Source: Rhizobium sullae (GTDB lineage Bacteria; Pseudomonadota; Alphaproteobacteria; Rhizobiales; Rhizobiaceae). Taken from it: a DNA stretch of 64,000 bases. The stretch covers positions 1 through 64,000 of the forward strand of contig NZ_CP104146.1 in NCBI RefSeq assembly GCF_025200715.1, in the 5' to 3' direction. Shown in pieces: positions 1-10,000 of this stretch. Positions within the stretch are counted from its first letter, which is position 1, and each line of letters opens with the position of its first letter. The notes under the pieces are model-generated. The model was not told the origin of the DNA. It saw nothing but the letters and a program-made list of their open reading frames with translations, and searched no databases. A program made the position numbers and the translations under genes.

Positions 1-1209
1 ATGAAGACGAAAATCGAAACGAACGCAGCTGAATCATCTGCCGACAAAATCAGTAGGCAATCTCAGTTGCTTTCTGCGCAACTGCAATCGATTCGCGAAC
101 GTCTCTATGAGCCGGAGGCCGCAAAGACGCTGAAGACCTACACGTCTCGCGATGTTGCCTCCCTCCTCGGCATTGCTGAATCCACATTGCGGCAGATGTC
201 GTTGGATGGCGAAAGTGCGATCCCCGATCGGCTGGAGAATGGACGGCGGATCTACACACTCCCACAGATTAACCAGATTCGCGCGCATCTCGCACGCCGG
301 CGTCCGGCGGAAGCACTGGATTTTCTACCGCGCCGTCGCGAAGGAGACAAACTGCAGGTTATCGCTGTCGCAAACTTCAAAGGCGGTTCGGCGAAAACCA
401 CGACGACCGTGCATTTAGCGCACTATCTTGCCATTCAGGGATTGAGGGTCCTCGCAATTGATCTTGACCCACAGGCCTCGCTCTCGGCGATGTTCGGATA
501 TCAGCCTGAATTCGATGTCGATGAGAATGAGACTGTTTATGCGGCCATTCGTTACGACCAGCATCGGCGACCTATCCAGGAGGTCATCCGAAAGACCTAT
601 TTCGATGGGATCGATCTCATCCCGGCTAATCTTGAGCTCATGGAGTACGAACATGAGACACCCCAGGCCATCGCCGATGGACACGGTCGGGGTGACGGGA
701 TCTTTTTCAGGCGCTTAAGCGCAGTCATTGGAGAGGTGGAAGAAAACTACGATGTGGTTTTGATCGATGCCCCGCCACAGCTTGGCTATCTAACCCTTGG
801 CGCCCTGTGTGCAGCCACCGCCCTCCTGATTACAATTCATCCTGCTATGATCGATGTGGCGAGCATGAACCAGTTCCTCGCTATGATGAGCGACTTGATG
901 CATGTCATCGAGGAGCGGGGCGGTGTCCTCAGCCATGATTTCATCCGCTACGTGCTGACCCGGCACAACCCTAACGACAGTCCGCAAATCAACGTTGTTA
1001 CTCTTCTCAGATCGTTGTTCAAGGATGACGTGCTTGCGCCCGCTGTAGTCGAGACTACAGCAATCGCCAGCGCGGGCCTGGAGAAGAAAAGCCTCTATGA
1101 AATGTCACGTGGAAGCGTTGGACGGGACACGCTCAATCGGGCCCTGGAATCTGTTGATGCGGTCAACGCCGAAATCTTTCACCACATTAAGCAGGTTTGG
1201 GGGAGATGA
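1..1209 (+). CDS. repA: RepA, ParA-type partition ATPase and repABC repressor
   Basis: RepA is the Walker-type ATPase that segregates repABC plasmids together with RepB and, with RepB, represses its own operon. The 402-residue product has an HTH-like segment around residues 48-68 (SRDVASLLGIAESTLRQM), the deviant Walker A motif KGGSAKTTT at about 127-135, a following IDLDPQAS segment and an IDAPPQLG Walker B-like segment. The length is normal for RepA. The gene starts exactly at base 1, so its promoter lies outside the window. Its stop codon overlaps the repB start, which implies translational coupling. Confidence 0.97.
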   Translation: MKTKIETNAAESSADKISRQSQLLSAQLQSIRERLYEPEAAKTLKTYTSRDVASLLGIAESTLRQMSLDGESAIPDRLENGRRIYTLPQINQIRAHLARRRPAEALDFLPRRREGDKLQVIAVANFKGGSAKTTTTVHLAHYLAIQGLRVLAIDLDPQASLSAMFGYQPEFDVDENETVYAAIRYDQHRRPIQEVIRKTYFDGIDLIPANLELMEYEHETPQAIADGHGRGDGIFFRRLSAVIGEVEENYDVVLIDAPPQLGYLTLGALCAATALLITIHPAMIDVASMNQFLAMMSDLMHVIEERGGVLSHDFIRYVLTRHNPNDSPQINVVTLLRSLFKDDVLAPAVVETTAIASAGLEKKSLYEMSRGSVGRDTLNRALESVDAVNAEIFHHIKQVWGR

Positions 1210-2252
1210 TGACGAATCCTCGCGAACGAAACCAACGAATGAAAAGCCTCTTCGCCGGTGTGAACCCGGAAGATCTTGCGAAGCCGACGACGGCTTCGGT
1301 AGAGGACACAGACAGACGCCGCGTAGGATCGGCCGCTGTGAAGTCGATGGACCGTGCTTTCGTGTCGATTGAAGAAGAGAATAAGCGGCTTCACGATCAG
1401 CTGACTACGTCAGAGTCGATCGTCGAGCTCGATCCGGAGCGCGTGATCCCATCATTCGTCAACGACCGCTTGGACATTGAAGGTGACCGAAGCTTTCAGG
1501 CTTTCGTCGAGGGCATAAAGGAAGCTGGTCAGAAACTGCCGATTCTGGTGCGCCCCCTTGCCGACAGGCCGGGACACTACCAGGCCGCCTACGGGCATAG
1601 ACGGCTTCGAGCATGCCAGATTCTAAAGCGTCCGGTGAAAGCGATCGTTCGCGCGCTGTCAGACGAAGAGCTCGTCATATCGCAAGGGATCGAGAATTCC
1701 GAACGCCTGAACCTGTCCTTTATCGAGCAAGCTCTCTTTGCGCTGGCGCTTAAGGCACGGGGTTACTCGCGGGAGGTAATTTCAGATGCTCTCGGGCGCA
1801 AGGAAGGCCAACGACTAGCCTACATCTCGATCCTCACGAACACCGCGTCGTTGTTGCCCGCTGATCTTGTTCGTTTAATTGGCCCTGCATCTGCAATCGG
1901 TCGTCCGAAATGGGAGAAACTGGGCTCCTTCATAAAAGATGGCCGGCTTTCCCGCGAGCAAAGCGAAGCCGTTGATGCCGTTGTTAGCTCTTCCGAGTGG
2001 GCTGGCAGCGATAGCGACCAGCGGTTCGGGTTGGTATTCGCCGCCCTGGATCAACCAGTAAAACGAGAACCAGATGTAACGGAGATTGAGGTAGCGGGCG
2101 GTCACGTGATCGTTGCGAGACGATCCGACACTGCGACCAAATTTTCTATTCCGGACAATCGGATTCCAGGGCTGTCGGCTTGGCTTGTTCAGAGACTGCC
2201 AGAACTAGTCGAGGAATTTCAGTCGACGCAGCGAGAGGGAGACCAGCAATGA
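1206..2252 (+). CDS. repB: RepB, ParB-type centromere-binding protein
   Basis: RepB binds the parS centromere and works with RepA in partition and operon repression. The product (about 348 residues) carries the ParB/RepB nuclease-like fold: residues from about 77 (DPERVIPSFVNDRL) through a GHRRLRACQ segment, then an HTH region (ALKARGYSREVISDALGR). The chosen ATG at 1206 overlaps the repA stop as ATGA; ATG at 1209 is an equally good start, behind a GGGGAG sequence. It lies between repA and repC, the invariant order in this plasmid family. Confidence 0.96.
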   Translation: MMTNPRERNQRMKSLFAGVNPEDLAKPTTASVEDTDRRRVGSAAVKSMDRAFVSIEEENKRLHDQLTTSESIVELDPERVIPSFVNDRLDIEGDRSFQAFVEGIKEAGQKLPILVRPLADRPGHYQAAYGHRRLRACQILKRPVKAIVRALSDEELVISQGIENSERLNLSFIEQALFALALKARGYSREVISDALGRKEGQRLAYISILTNTASLLPADLVRLIGPASAIGRPKWEKLGSFIKDGRLSREQSEAVDAVVSSSEWAGSDSDQRFGLVFAALDQPVKREPDVTEIEVAGGHVIVARRSDTATKFSIPDNRIPGLSAWLVQRLPELVEEFQSTQREGDQQ

Positions 2253-2265
2253 AATGATGCAAGCG

Positions 2266-2298
2266 AAAAAAGGGCCGTCGACGCCAATCGACAGACCC
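2266..2298 (-). terminator. Rho-independent terminator of the antisense RNA
   Basis: On the minus strand GGGTCTGTCGA, a short loop, then TCGACGGCCC and TTTTTT. The stem lies just after the repB stop codon. Confidence 0.75.
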
Positions 2299-2350
2299 TT
2301 GATTCATTAGCCAACGGAACGAATTCGAACCGCCGACATCAGCTCTAGCA
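2266..2350 (-). ncRNA. repABC antisense RNA (ctRNA, incompatibility RNA), predicted
   Basis: The repB-repC gap carries the signals of the small antisense RNA known to repress repC in repABC replicons. On the minus strand there is a -35-like CTTGAT (2380-2385) and, 17 bases on, a -10-like CTAGAA (2357-2362), predicting a start near 2350. The transcript would end at a hairpin with GTCGA/TCGAC arms and GGG/CCC ends (2272-2298) followed by a run of six T residues (2266-2271). Position, orientation and size match the family; the exact 5' end is inferred. Confidence 0.8.
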
Positions 2351-2487
2351 TTCTGATTCTAGGACGGTCCTGACGCTTAATCAAGTCTCTGTAACTCCAG
2401 GGATCGATTTTTTACGTCCTGCTTCTGCTTGGCTTCCCTAAAAACAACATTTGGAACTGTGGCTCTTTGGACCGCAGCGGGAAAGCT

Positions 2488-3771
2488 ATGACCGAAATTA
2501 CGTCCGTCGCGTCTTTCAGACGCATTACACCGGGCATCGTTGCCAGCGCAAGGCTTGCCATGGCGAATGATGTTCCTGACATTACAAAAGGTGAGATCGC
2601 CCTGCTGTTAAAACGGGCCGCACCTGTCCTCGGCATTGATGGAACAGCCTACCATGTCATGGATATCCTCCTTGGCCTATCGCGTGCGGATGATTGGAAA
2701 GGCGCAGGACGTCCGATCGTTGCGATCTCGAATGCAAAGCTTGCGGAATACACCATGCGATCTGAGCGAACGGTAATTCGTTGCATTCGGCGCCTGGTTG
2801 AAGTTGGTATTGCTGCCTATCGCGACAGTGCGACGGGCCGGCGGTTTGTGTACCGCGACAATCATGGTGACATGTCCGTTGGCTACGGCATCGATTTCAC
2901 GCCTGCTCGGGTCCGAGCGGCGGAGATCAAGGCGGCCGTCGACCAGTACCAGCTCAAACTAAACCGAGAACTTGCAGCGAAAAGGGACATCTCTCGTCTT
3001 TCCCGCGCGATCGAAGATCTGGGGCGCGCCTTTCCAGAGAACAGTGCAGAATGGAGAGGCCGGGCAGCTCTGTTGCAGACATCAGGCGTAGATCTGGAGC
3101 TGCGCGCGGAAGAGTTTAGGGTGCTGCACGCCGAGATCGTAGTGGAGACAACTACTGATCGGTTCGAGCATAATCTGTCATGCGAGGGTGACATGAGTGT
3201 CACGCCTAATACTACTACAACCCATGAATCGACATATTCTTGTAATAACAACCGGACCCGCTCTAACGAGCGGGAACATCAAAACAATAGCGGCAGCTCT
3301 GCTGCCGAAAAGGCTTTCGAAATAAAGCCTGGGTCGGACAACGGAGCTAGGCAAGTACGCTTGGAGCCTGGGGAGCAACGCGACAGTGATACAGTGCAGG
3401 GCGAGATGCTGGCTTCTGTGTCCATCGGACTTTTGCAGGTGGCCTGCCGTGAAGCACAGGGCATGATTGGTATGCGTTTTGAAAACTGGTCGGCCTTGGG
3501 TCAGTCCGGGGAGATGTTGCGGCGAATGATCGGTCTCTCCGAGGCTGGATGGGCAGATGGGCGGTCAAAGGTAGGTCTATACGGCGCAAGCGCGATCTTG
3601 GCGACGGTTCTGGAAAAATCGATCCGTGATCCAGAGCAGATATCGAAGCCTGCCGGCTATTTCCGTGCCATGATAGATCGGGCAGTGGAGGGGAAGCTGA
3701 ATCTCGAGCGGTCGTTGTTTGGATTGGCAGCCGGTTTTTACGGCGTATCGGGCGAGGCTGTTGAAAAGTAA
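2488..3771 (+). CDS. repC: RepC, replication initiator
   Basis: RepC initiates replication of repABC plasmids, and in this family the origin lies inside the gene itself. The product from ATG 2488 is 427 residues, the usual RepC length. The N-terminal part (about 30-130) is the winged-helix DNA-binding region typical of RepC (AEYTMRSERTVIRCIRRLVEVGIAAYRD); the C-terminal part ends in a helix-rich region (LSEAGWADGRSKVGLYGASAILATVLEKS). An in-frame TTG at 2467 is less likely as a start. Translation should be controlled by the antisense RNA encoded just upstream. The stop codon lies inside a perfect 24-bp palindrome. Confidence 0.96.
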   Translation: MTEITSVASFRRITPGIVASARLAMANDVPDITKGEIALLLKRAAPVLGIDGTAYHVMDILLGLSRADDWKGAGRPIVAISNAKLAEYTMRSERTVIRCIRRLVEVGIAAYRDSATGRRFVYRDNHGDMSVGYGIDFTPARVRAAEIKAAVDQYQLKLNRELAAKRDISRLSRAIEDLGRAFPENSAEWRGRAALLQTSGVDLELRAEEFRVLHAEIVVETTTDRFEHNLSCEGDMSVTPNTTTTHESTYSCNNNRTRSNEREHQNNSGSSAAEKAFEIKPGSDNGARQVRLEPGEQRDSDTVQGEMLASVSIGLLQVACREAQGMIGMRFENWSALGQSGEMLRRMIGLSEAGWADGRSKVGLYGASAILATVLEKSIRDPEQISKPAGYFRAMIDRAVEGKLNLERSLFGLAAGFYGVSGEAVEK

Positions 3772-3786
3772 CAGCTGTTACTTTTC
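3763..3786. promoter_or_regulatory. Palindrome copy 1, candidate parS (RepB-binding) site
   Basis: Perfect 24-bp palindrome with half-site GAAAAGTAACAG, centred on CAGCTG and including the repC stop codon. Known parS sites of repABC plasmids are 16-bp palindromes with a C-N-GC-N-G centre, often found next to repC; this fits the centre but not the outer GTT/AAC. Role inferred. Confidence 0.6.
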
Positions 3787-3864
3787 AAACGACGCGCCAA
3801 AAGCGCGAGACCAATCGCGCCTAGATGGTACGTCTCGAGGGTTTTCAGACGGATTTGCAAGCGG

Positions 3865-3884
3865 AAAGTAACAGCTGTTACTTT
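3865..3884. promoter_or_regulatory. Palindrome copy 2, candidate parS (RepB-binding) site
   Basis: Second copy, 102 bp centre to centre from the first, sharing the 20-bp palindromic core (half-site AAAGTAACAG). I saw no further copy in the window. Two clustered copies directly after repC favour a centromere role. Confidence 0.6.
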
Positions 3885-3889
3885 TAGGG

Positions 3890-4587
3890 GCAGGCAGGAT
3901 TAGCAGCTAAGTTAGGTGTCGCATGTATCTTTGAAAAGGTCCGGTCCTCGCGCCGCTTCATGACCGCTACAATGCGATTGCTCTCACTTGCACGCCGGCG
4001 GCATCCATCTGGCAGATGGTGGTTGTTCTTGGACTCCGTTGGTACGGAGTAAGAGATTGCTCGTGTGACGACTGGGGCGCTGCGAATTGGCCCCACGGCG
4101 GCGACTACGGTCGGCCTGTGGCGGGTTCCCCGCCGCAAGACAGCCCGCCGCTTTTCGCAAAACTCGCCCCGCAAATGGCTCAGCATGCGCCGGGCCCGCT
4201 GATCTATCTCGAAGTTCAGCCTGTACGACAGAACGAGCCCTCTGCGAGGCCGGTGAACTATTTCTGCCTTTTGAGGAGATTGTGGAAACTTTAAGACATG
4301 CCCGTGTGATCTGTACGGCTTGCGTCGATCACGCTGCTGCAGTGTGACGGTGGGCGGGTCAAATTCAATCACCGGCGACTATTTGCGCCGCCTGACAAAT
4401 CGCGCCAAAGAGGGGAAGTCCTCAACCTGGCGAAAGTCAGGGCATTGCTCCCGGCAAAGCTTGACGCCAGAGACCCACTGAGAAATCGGATGGCTGGTCG
4501 AATAGTGATGCCGAAGCCGCAGATCGCCTGCAGGGTTTCGCTGGTGAAGAGCCTGCACAGGACGAAATCGCAATGACGGTTCCGCCG
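3890..4587. other. Gene-poor stretch after repC
   Basis: About 700 bases without a gene I can support. Open frames on both strands here give proline/arginine-rich translations with no recognisable domain and no good ribosome binding site. It may be remnant DNA from past recombination at the adjacent recombinase. Confidence 0.5.
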
Positions 4588-5538
4588 TTACACGGCGACA
4601 AGCAAGGCTGGGTCGCTGGCGCTATCGATCAATCCCGATCGGCGGGCGCGGTCGATGAGGTTCTTCACAGAGGAGGGCGACCACTTGGAGCCGCCGCGGG
4701 GTGTGCGCTCGTGCAGCCGTTCGAGCCGGGCCGCGATCTCGCGCAGCTTCAGTTCCGGGTTCGACGAATGAATGCCGGCCACCAGCGTCATCAACCGATC
4801 TTCAGGCAGACGGGGAGGGGACTTTCGGAGCAAAGCCGGATCGGCCATGCGCTCCGCAACGAGCCACTTCACCGCGCGGCGAAGACGCTCGGGTGTCCAG
4901 TTAAGGCCGCGTTGTTTCAAGACGCGAGCAATGTCATCCCAGGTATGATCCGGCCGCATGCGCCGAACGGTTGGAAGCCACTGGTTTGCGGAAGCCTGGA
5001 TACGATCCCCGTAGGCGGCTTTCTGCACCGCGGTCATCTTGGCCAGCGCCTCCGGACGTTTTTCGCGGATGCCGGGGTTGCCGGGCAGCTTGCCCTTGGA
5101 TTTGGCTGCCTTGATGCCTGCCTTCGTTCGTTCGGATATCAGGGCGCGTTCGAGCTGCGCCACGGCGCCGAGCACCTGAAGCGAAAACATTCCCTGCGGC
5201 GTGGTCGTGTCGATGGGATCGCGGAGCGACCGAAAATGCGCTTTCTTCGCTGTCAGATCTTCGATCACTTCGAGCAGATGGCTGACGGATCGCGCCAGAC
5301 GATCGAGCCGCACGACCAACAGTGTGTCGTCAGCGTTGATCTCCCGAAGCAGTTTGGACAGCGCTGGACGGGCGCTCGATGCGCCGGAACCGTGCTCCTG
5401 AACGATACTGTCACAGCCGGCCGAGCGGAGTTCGATCTCCTGCGCCTCCGTCGCCTGTTCATCCGTCGAAACGCGCGCATAGCCGATCAGGCGGCCCTGA
5501 GGCCGCCGAGGTGAGCGATTTTGAAGGTTTCGAGCCAT
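4588..5538 (-). CDS. Serine recombinase / resolvase
   Basis: A 316-residue site-specific serine recombinase. The resolvase domain runs from about residue 15 to 155: the nucleophile-containing motif IGYARVSTDEQ, then LLVVRLDRLARS and LERALISERTKAGI. The C-terminal half is longer than in Tn3-type resolvases and carries Arg/Lys-rich HTH-like segments (MRPDHTWDDIARVLKQRG). Start chosen at ATG 5538 because AAAAGGTG lies about 9 bases upstream; an in-frame GTG lies at 5547. A recombinase next to repABC probably resolves plasmid multimers, with its sites in the divergent intergenic region upstream. A role in island excision is possible but not shown. Confidence 0.92.
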   Translation of the reverse strand: MARNLQNRSPRRPQGRLIGYARVSTDEQATEAQEIELRSAGCDSIVQEHGSGASSARPALSKLLREINADDTLLVVRLDRLARSVSHLLEVIEDLTAKKAHFRSLRDPIDTTTPQGMFSLQVLGAVAQLERALISERTKAGIKAAKSKGKLPGNPGIREKRPEALAKMTAVQKAAYGDRIQASANQWLPTVRRMRPDHTWDDIARVLKQRGLNWTPERLRRAVKWLVAERMADPALLRKSPPRLPEDRLMTLVAGIHSSNPELKLREIAARLERLHERTPRGGSKWSPSSVKNLIDRARRSGLIDSASDPALLVAV

Positions 5539-5820
5539 TTGGAGCACCTTTTAGACCGGCGACTAGCCGTTTTTCCAAATGCAGAAGATACGGATAAACG
5601 ATCGTTTGTAAACGTCTCTAGAGGTTTTTGTGCTGTCCTAGCAAGCCGGTAAGGAGCTGAAATCCATCACTTTCGGCAATTTTCGCGCGCCTGCCGATGC
5701 TGCTGTACAATCCCCAACGCCCGCCTGCTCATACAGTACGCGCGCGAGAAAAAGTGTCTCCTACGGTTGAAGTAAATGCTATATTCACTTCAGGATCATT
5801 AAAAAAGTTATGTGATTTCA
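5539..5820. promoter_or_regulatory. Divergent intergenic region, candidate res site and promoters
   Basis: This 282-bp AT-richer region separates two divergent genes. It holds a perfect 12-bp palindrome AAACGATCGTTT (5596-5607) and an imperfect inverted repeat GAAGTAAAT/ATTCACTTC (5769-5791) straddling a TATATT-like sequence just upstream of the plus-strand gene. Resolvases usually act on sites directly upstream of their own gene. Confidence 0.45.
5769..5791. promoter_or_regulatory. Inverted repeat overlapping a -10-like sequence
   Basis: GAAGTAAAT, five bases, then ATTCACTTC: an inverted repeat matching at 8 of 9 positions, 30 bp before ATG 5821. The spacer contributes to GCTATATT, a plausible -10. 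Operator role inferred from position. Confidence 0.4.
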
Positions 5821-6924
5821 ATGTCTTATAAAATCGGTGATTTGCCTCTGACCACGCTTCTTCCGGCCCTGTCTAGGGCCGAGGATCAACTGGCGCGCCT
5901 CGATGAGATCGTTCGGCGGAGCACGATAGGTGAGGGGTATGCCAAGAGGGCACACTTCTCGGAAGCGGCCGCTAGTATGTGGGTTGCTGGCGAACTTGTC
6001 CATATCGAGGATCTGGTTCTCCACGATGCCAACATGGATGTACGCACCCCGACGCATGAAATTACTATTGCGCACTCAATCCTTCGGTCCCGGCGCAGCA
6101 TCACGGAGCAAGGATCAGTTTGGGCGATCACCAAGGCCGGCATGGAGCACTTGGCCGGTCGACGGTCGTCCACGATGCGCCGAACCGGTGCTGGGGAGAA
6201 TGATCAAAGTCACACGCTGTCGTCATCCCCGGCGGACATTGAGGACGGGTTCGCCACGGAGATGGCCGAAATAGACGCTGTTCTTACCCGATCGACACGT
6301 ACGCTTCTGCGGATAGACGAGGAAGCGAAATCGGATCCTGTCGTCGTCGGAGAGCTTTTCATCCGCGACCCGGATTGGGACGAAGACGACAGGCTGTCGA
6401 AATGGAGCTCGAGTTTGCGGGAGGTCGAAGCCCTCCCTGCAACACTTGCGGCAGCAATCCTATGGGACGCATGGGAAAACCTGGAACCACTGCAAAGGCA
6501 ACACTGGTTAGGCGGGCAGTTGGTGAATTCTTACCTGCGGTCGCGGGGCAAAGTGACGTCACATCTGTTTTGTTTGAATGTTGGCCTGAAATCCATTCCT
6601 CGCGAGATGCGGCGCTCGCGGAACAGGACATCGCGTTTGGTCGCCGGCCTGGCTGCCATGGGTATCGCCTCGGAAGTTGGGATCAAAGAAGTCATAAGGC
6701 TCGGCCAAGCGCGGGAGCAACTACAGCGGAAGCTAAGAAACAAGCGGTCGTCCAGCAGCCTGCCCGCCCTTGTCGATCTTCTCATCGCCAGCCCAGTCGT
6801 GTCCTCGTCGATGATTGTGAAGAGTTTGAAGATTAGCCATCGCGGCGCGCTCGATCTCGTCAGCGAGCTAGGTGTCCGGGAATTGACCGGCCGCGGGAGC
6901 TACCGCGTATGGGGGATTCTGTAG
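5821..6924 (+). CDS. RHE_PE00001-family protein (DUF1612, HTH)
   Basis: A 367-residue protein resembling the RHE_PE00001/DUF1612 family that recurs on rhizobial plasmids; its function is not known. Visible features are an N-terminal region with AHFSEAAASMWVAGELVHIEDLVLHDA, a central acidic part, and a C-terminal helix-turn-helix-like segment (VVSSSMIVKSLKISHRGALDLVSELGVREL). The start is ATG 5821; GTG 5812 is in frame just upstream. The gene is convergent with the defence helicase and divergent from the recombinase. The inverted repeat at 5769-5791 could be an operator for this or another HTH protein. Confidence 0.75.
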   Translation: MSYKIGDLPLTTLLPALSRAEDQLARLDEIVRRSTIGEGYAKRAHFSEAAASMWVAGELVHIEDLVLHDANMDVRTPTHEITIAHSILRSRRSITEQGSVWAITKAGMEHLAGRRSSTMRRTGAGENDQSHTLSSSPADIEDGFATEMAEIDAVLTRSTRTLLRIDEEAKSDPVVVGELFIRDPDWDEDDRLSKWSSSLREVEALPATLAAAILWDAWENLEPLQRQHWLGGQLVNSYLRSRGKVTSHLFCLNVGLKSIPREMRRSRNRTSRLVAGLAAMGIASEVGIKEVIRLGQAREQLQRKLRNKRSSSSLPALVDLLIASPVVSSSMIVKSLKISHRGALDLVSELGVRELTGRGSYRVWGIL

Positions 6925-7014
6925 ACGCGGGAGAACAAACTGCCGCGTCAATCGATGCCGGCTTTGCAATGCAGGGCGCCCCAAAAAATAAAGTGTCGCG
7001 CTAAGCTTAGCAGG

Positions 7015-10000
7015 TCACGAGGAGAGGGTGTTATCGGGCGTATCCGCGTTCGATACAACAATCCCGATTTCTGAACCAGGCCCGACGAAACGTGAGCTCC
7101 CCATCGCCAATGGCCTGAGCGATATTTGCAGATTGCTCAACTCCGCGACCACCTCTGGTCCGAAGGCGGAAAATAGGTTGATTAGTTCGTCTTGGCGAGG
7201 CTGGCCGAAGGCCAGTCGATATGTCGCCAGAGATTTCTTCAAATTCTCGAAGCGCTCAACCTCCCTGCTAAACGGGGGAATAAGAACAACGCGCTCAATT
7301 TTGTTGTCGCCGGGGAAGAGCCAGTAGGGGACGATATCGCCAGGGCGACCTTGCGCGATTTCATGCTTCCGAGCGTCCTCGAACATGCGCTCCCATGGTG
7401 CGACAAGCGCATCGGTGCAGATCGCAGAATCACCAAGCTTGGCAGCGATATTGCGGCGGACCGCGTGATTTTTGAAGCGGTGAACCCGGCCTTCGCGCTG
7501 TTCAATATCGACGGGATTACGGGGCAGATTCCAATGAACAACCCGGGAACAGTAAGGGTGGAAATCCAAACCCTCCTGGCCGATCGAGGTTGACGCCAGG
7601 ACAAACGGACGGAAAGGCGACTTGAACGCGGCTTGCACGAGCGTCGTACGGCGAATGCCTTTTTCATCCTCGGCTTTTGTCGCAAACCGCATCGCAAATC
7701 GCGCACGCACCTCGAAGGTCTTATCGTGCAAGCGCGAGCGTCCAGCTGTCCAGTGATCCAGCGTTATCTGAGCTGGTCTCAATGCGACGACTTCGACAAC
7801 CTTATTGGCGATGAGAGCCGCGCGTTTTTCGGCGTCCAATTCGGTAGCGTGTTCAGCGTCAATCACGAGTTGGAGGTATTCATCCAAGACAGCTGCCAAG
7901 TCGTGTCTCGCTGCATGCGCATTGATTTGGCGCCAGTAGTTCAGGGGCGATGTTTCTCCCAACAACGCCCTGCTCTCGGGTTGATTATACAAACTCCGAA
8001 ATCCGAGAGCGATCACCATCGCTGCCCCGATAAGGGCAGGGTCGTTCAGAGGTAGCTCCGGGCACAGGCGGCCCAACGCGCGAAGTGCGCAGGTCGCGGG
8101 GGATCCAAGGGCAAATTCTGCGAGCTTGCCGTAAGTATCTTTGACGTCTGAATCGTCAGGATGATCTTCGGCTTCGACTGCGTTTCCGATTACCTCAATG
8201 GCGCGCGCCATTGCCCCGTGCTCATCATGGCCTTCGTGCTCGATAGCACCGACCCTTCCCCAGTCCACGCCCTCTCCCAATTCTTCCTCAAGTGTGAGCG
8301 GCAGGAGCCGATCGGATCGCTTGGTCAGGGGTAATAGTCGGCTCGCGTCGATACGCTCGGTGAGCACTTCAACAGCCTGGAGGTGCAGGTCATCATATCT
8401 TGAAGCACGTCCAAACCGGCGTTCCAATGCTAGCGGGTCAACCCACGCCGCCAGAGTAGGGGAGGGGCACAGCATTGGCATCATCTCCTCGATGCCAATC
8501 GGGCGGCTGGTGCGGCTGACGAGATCGCTTGTCATGCCCATGCGACGGCTTGCTTCATGCGACAGAAGCGCAGCGATCGCGTCCGGCACCATCGACCAGT
8601 CTGAAAATATCAGCGACTTCGTGGCCGGGACCTGCTCTCCGTATGATGGCCGAGAGGGCGGAAGCCACAATGCGCGATCGAGTCCGTGTTCGAAGGCCGT
8701 GTCGGCTACCACGCGCATCCTCGCGTTTCTCAGCGGGATTTCTCCATAACTCTCAACCTGCTCCTTGCTAATGAGGAACGGAGCTGCAGCCTTGATTGCG
8801 CTGCGCAGTTCGCTGGAGGGCTGTAGTTTGAGCGTCTGCAGTTTCTGGCGAAGTTTGTATTCACGCATGAAATTGAGCAGATATGGCGATGACTTCCAAT
8901 ACTCGACGATACCCGGCGCGCCGACGATGGCCGCCACGTGGGCAATAGCCTTCGCTTCCTTGAGATCCTCCGTCTCGATCGTCAGCTCTGGCTTGCTTTC
9001 CTTGACCAGAGCGTTTCGGTCGTCGGTGGAATCCACGCGTTCGGTCCGGGCGATCACCTTGGCCAGAATGTGCTGGACACGGTCACGCCGGAAACGGGCG
9101 TGAACCCTCATCTCGGGCATAGCCTGCAGCGCACGGCGGAAACCTTTAAGCTCCCGTTCAAGTTCTCTAATCCGCACCTCACCATCTTCTTCCCCGAACA
9201 GGAAGCGCATGGTACGCAAGAAATCACCGTAGTGATCGCCCTCTTCCGGATCGTCACTATTCAATGTCAGCATGCGGTATGGTGTAGCTGATAGCAGCAA
9301 CAGGCGCGCTTTCGAGCCATCAGTGCCAGAGTAGGAAAAGAGAGCACGCGCGAGCTCCGCTGCGGCTGCCTTTTCGGGCGCCGACTGCTCATCGTGCTCG
9401 TGCAGCAGGTCGGCAAACCGCTGAAATTCGTCAAGGATGATCAAATCTGGACTTAAGGCATCAACGCAAATCCGAGCCAGGATACGGCGCAACTCCCCGA
9501 TCATGACAGCCGGCCGCTGATCGGGAGGATAAACTGGCTTCTTTTTGCTCCTAGCCAATTCCGAGGCGGCACGAATTCGCACAATGAATTCGTCTCCGAC
9601 AGCCACGTTGAAATTCTTGGCGATTTCTTCAGAGATTTTCTGGCCACGCATCCAGTCCGTCCAGCCTGGCCAGTTTTCGGCATCGACACCGCCGCGGAAA
9701 ACCCGCTGTATGCCCTTGTGTCGAATGCCGATCCTCTTCCTCAGCATCTCGTAAATGAGTGCGCGTTCCTTTGCGGTACCGAGCGATGACTTCAGATCGA
9801 GTGCGGTTCCTGGGGTGAGACTGATCAGATTTATGGGTCGGGAGGCAATTCCGCCGTCCTGCTCGATTTCCAGTGGCAGCAAGGTGAGGCGGGTGTTCAA
9901 CGGTTTTGCCGCCGAACCGATGACGTTGAGCGACTTGATGTTCTGCTCGGCGATCGCCTGGTTTGAGCAAATGTAGACGACGTCGATACGATCAACCTTG

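Noticed and set aside
2310..2335. T-arm-like GGTTCGAATTCG (minus strand) suggesting a tRNA in the repB-repC gap
   Set aside because: No other tRNA elements; the stretch lies inside the predicted antisense RNA.
3884..4372. 162-residue minus-strand frame after repC
   Set aside because: No domain, no ribosome binding site, unusual composition; left as gene-poor DNA.
4573..5514. 313-residue plus-strand frame opposite the serine recombinase
   Set aside because: The minus strand carries clear resolvase motifs; this frame has none.
6925..7014. Palindrome CTAAGCTTAG between convergent genes as a terminator
   Set aside because: Too short to form a stable stem with a loop; a nearby T-rich stretch is not positioned convincingly.
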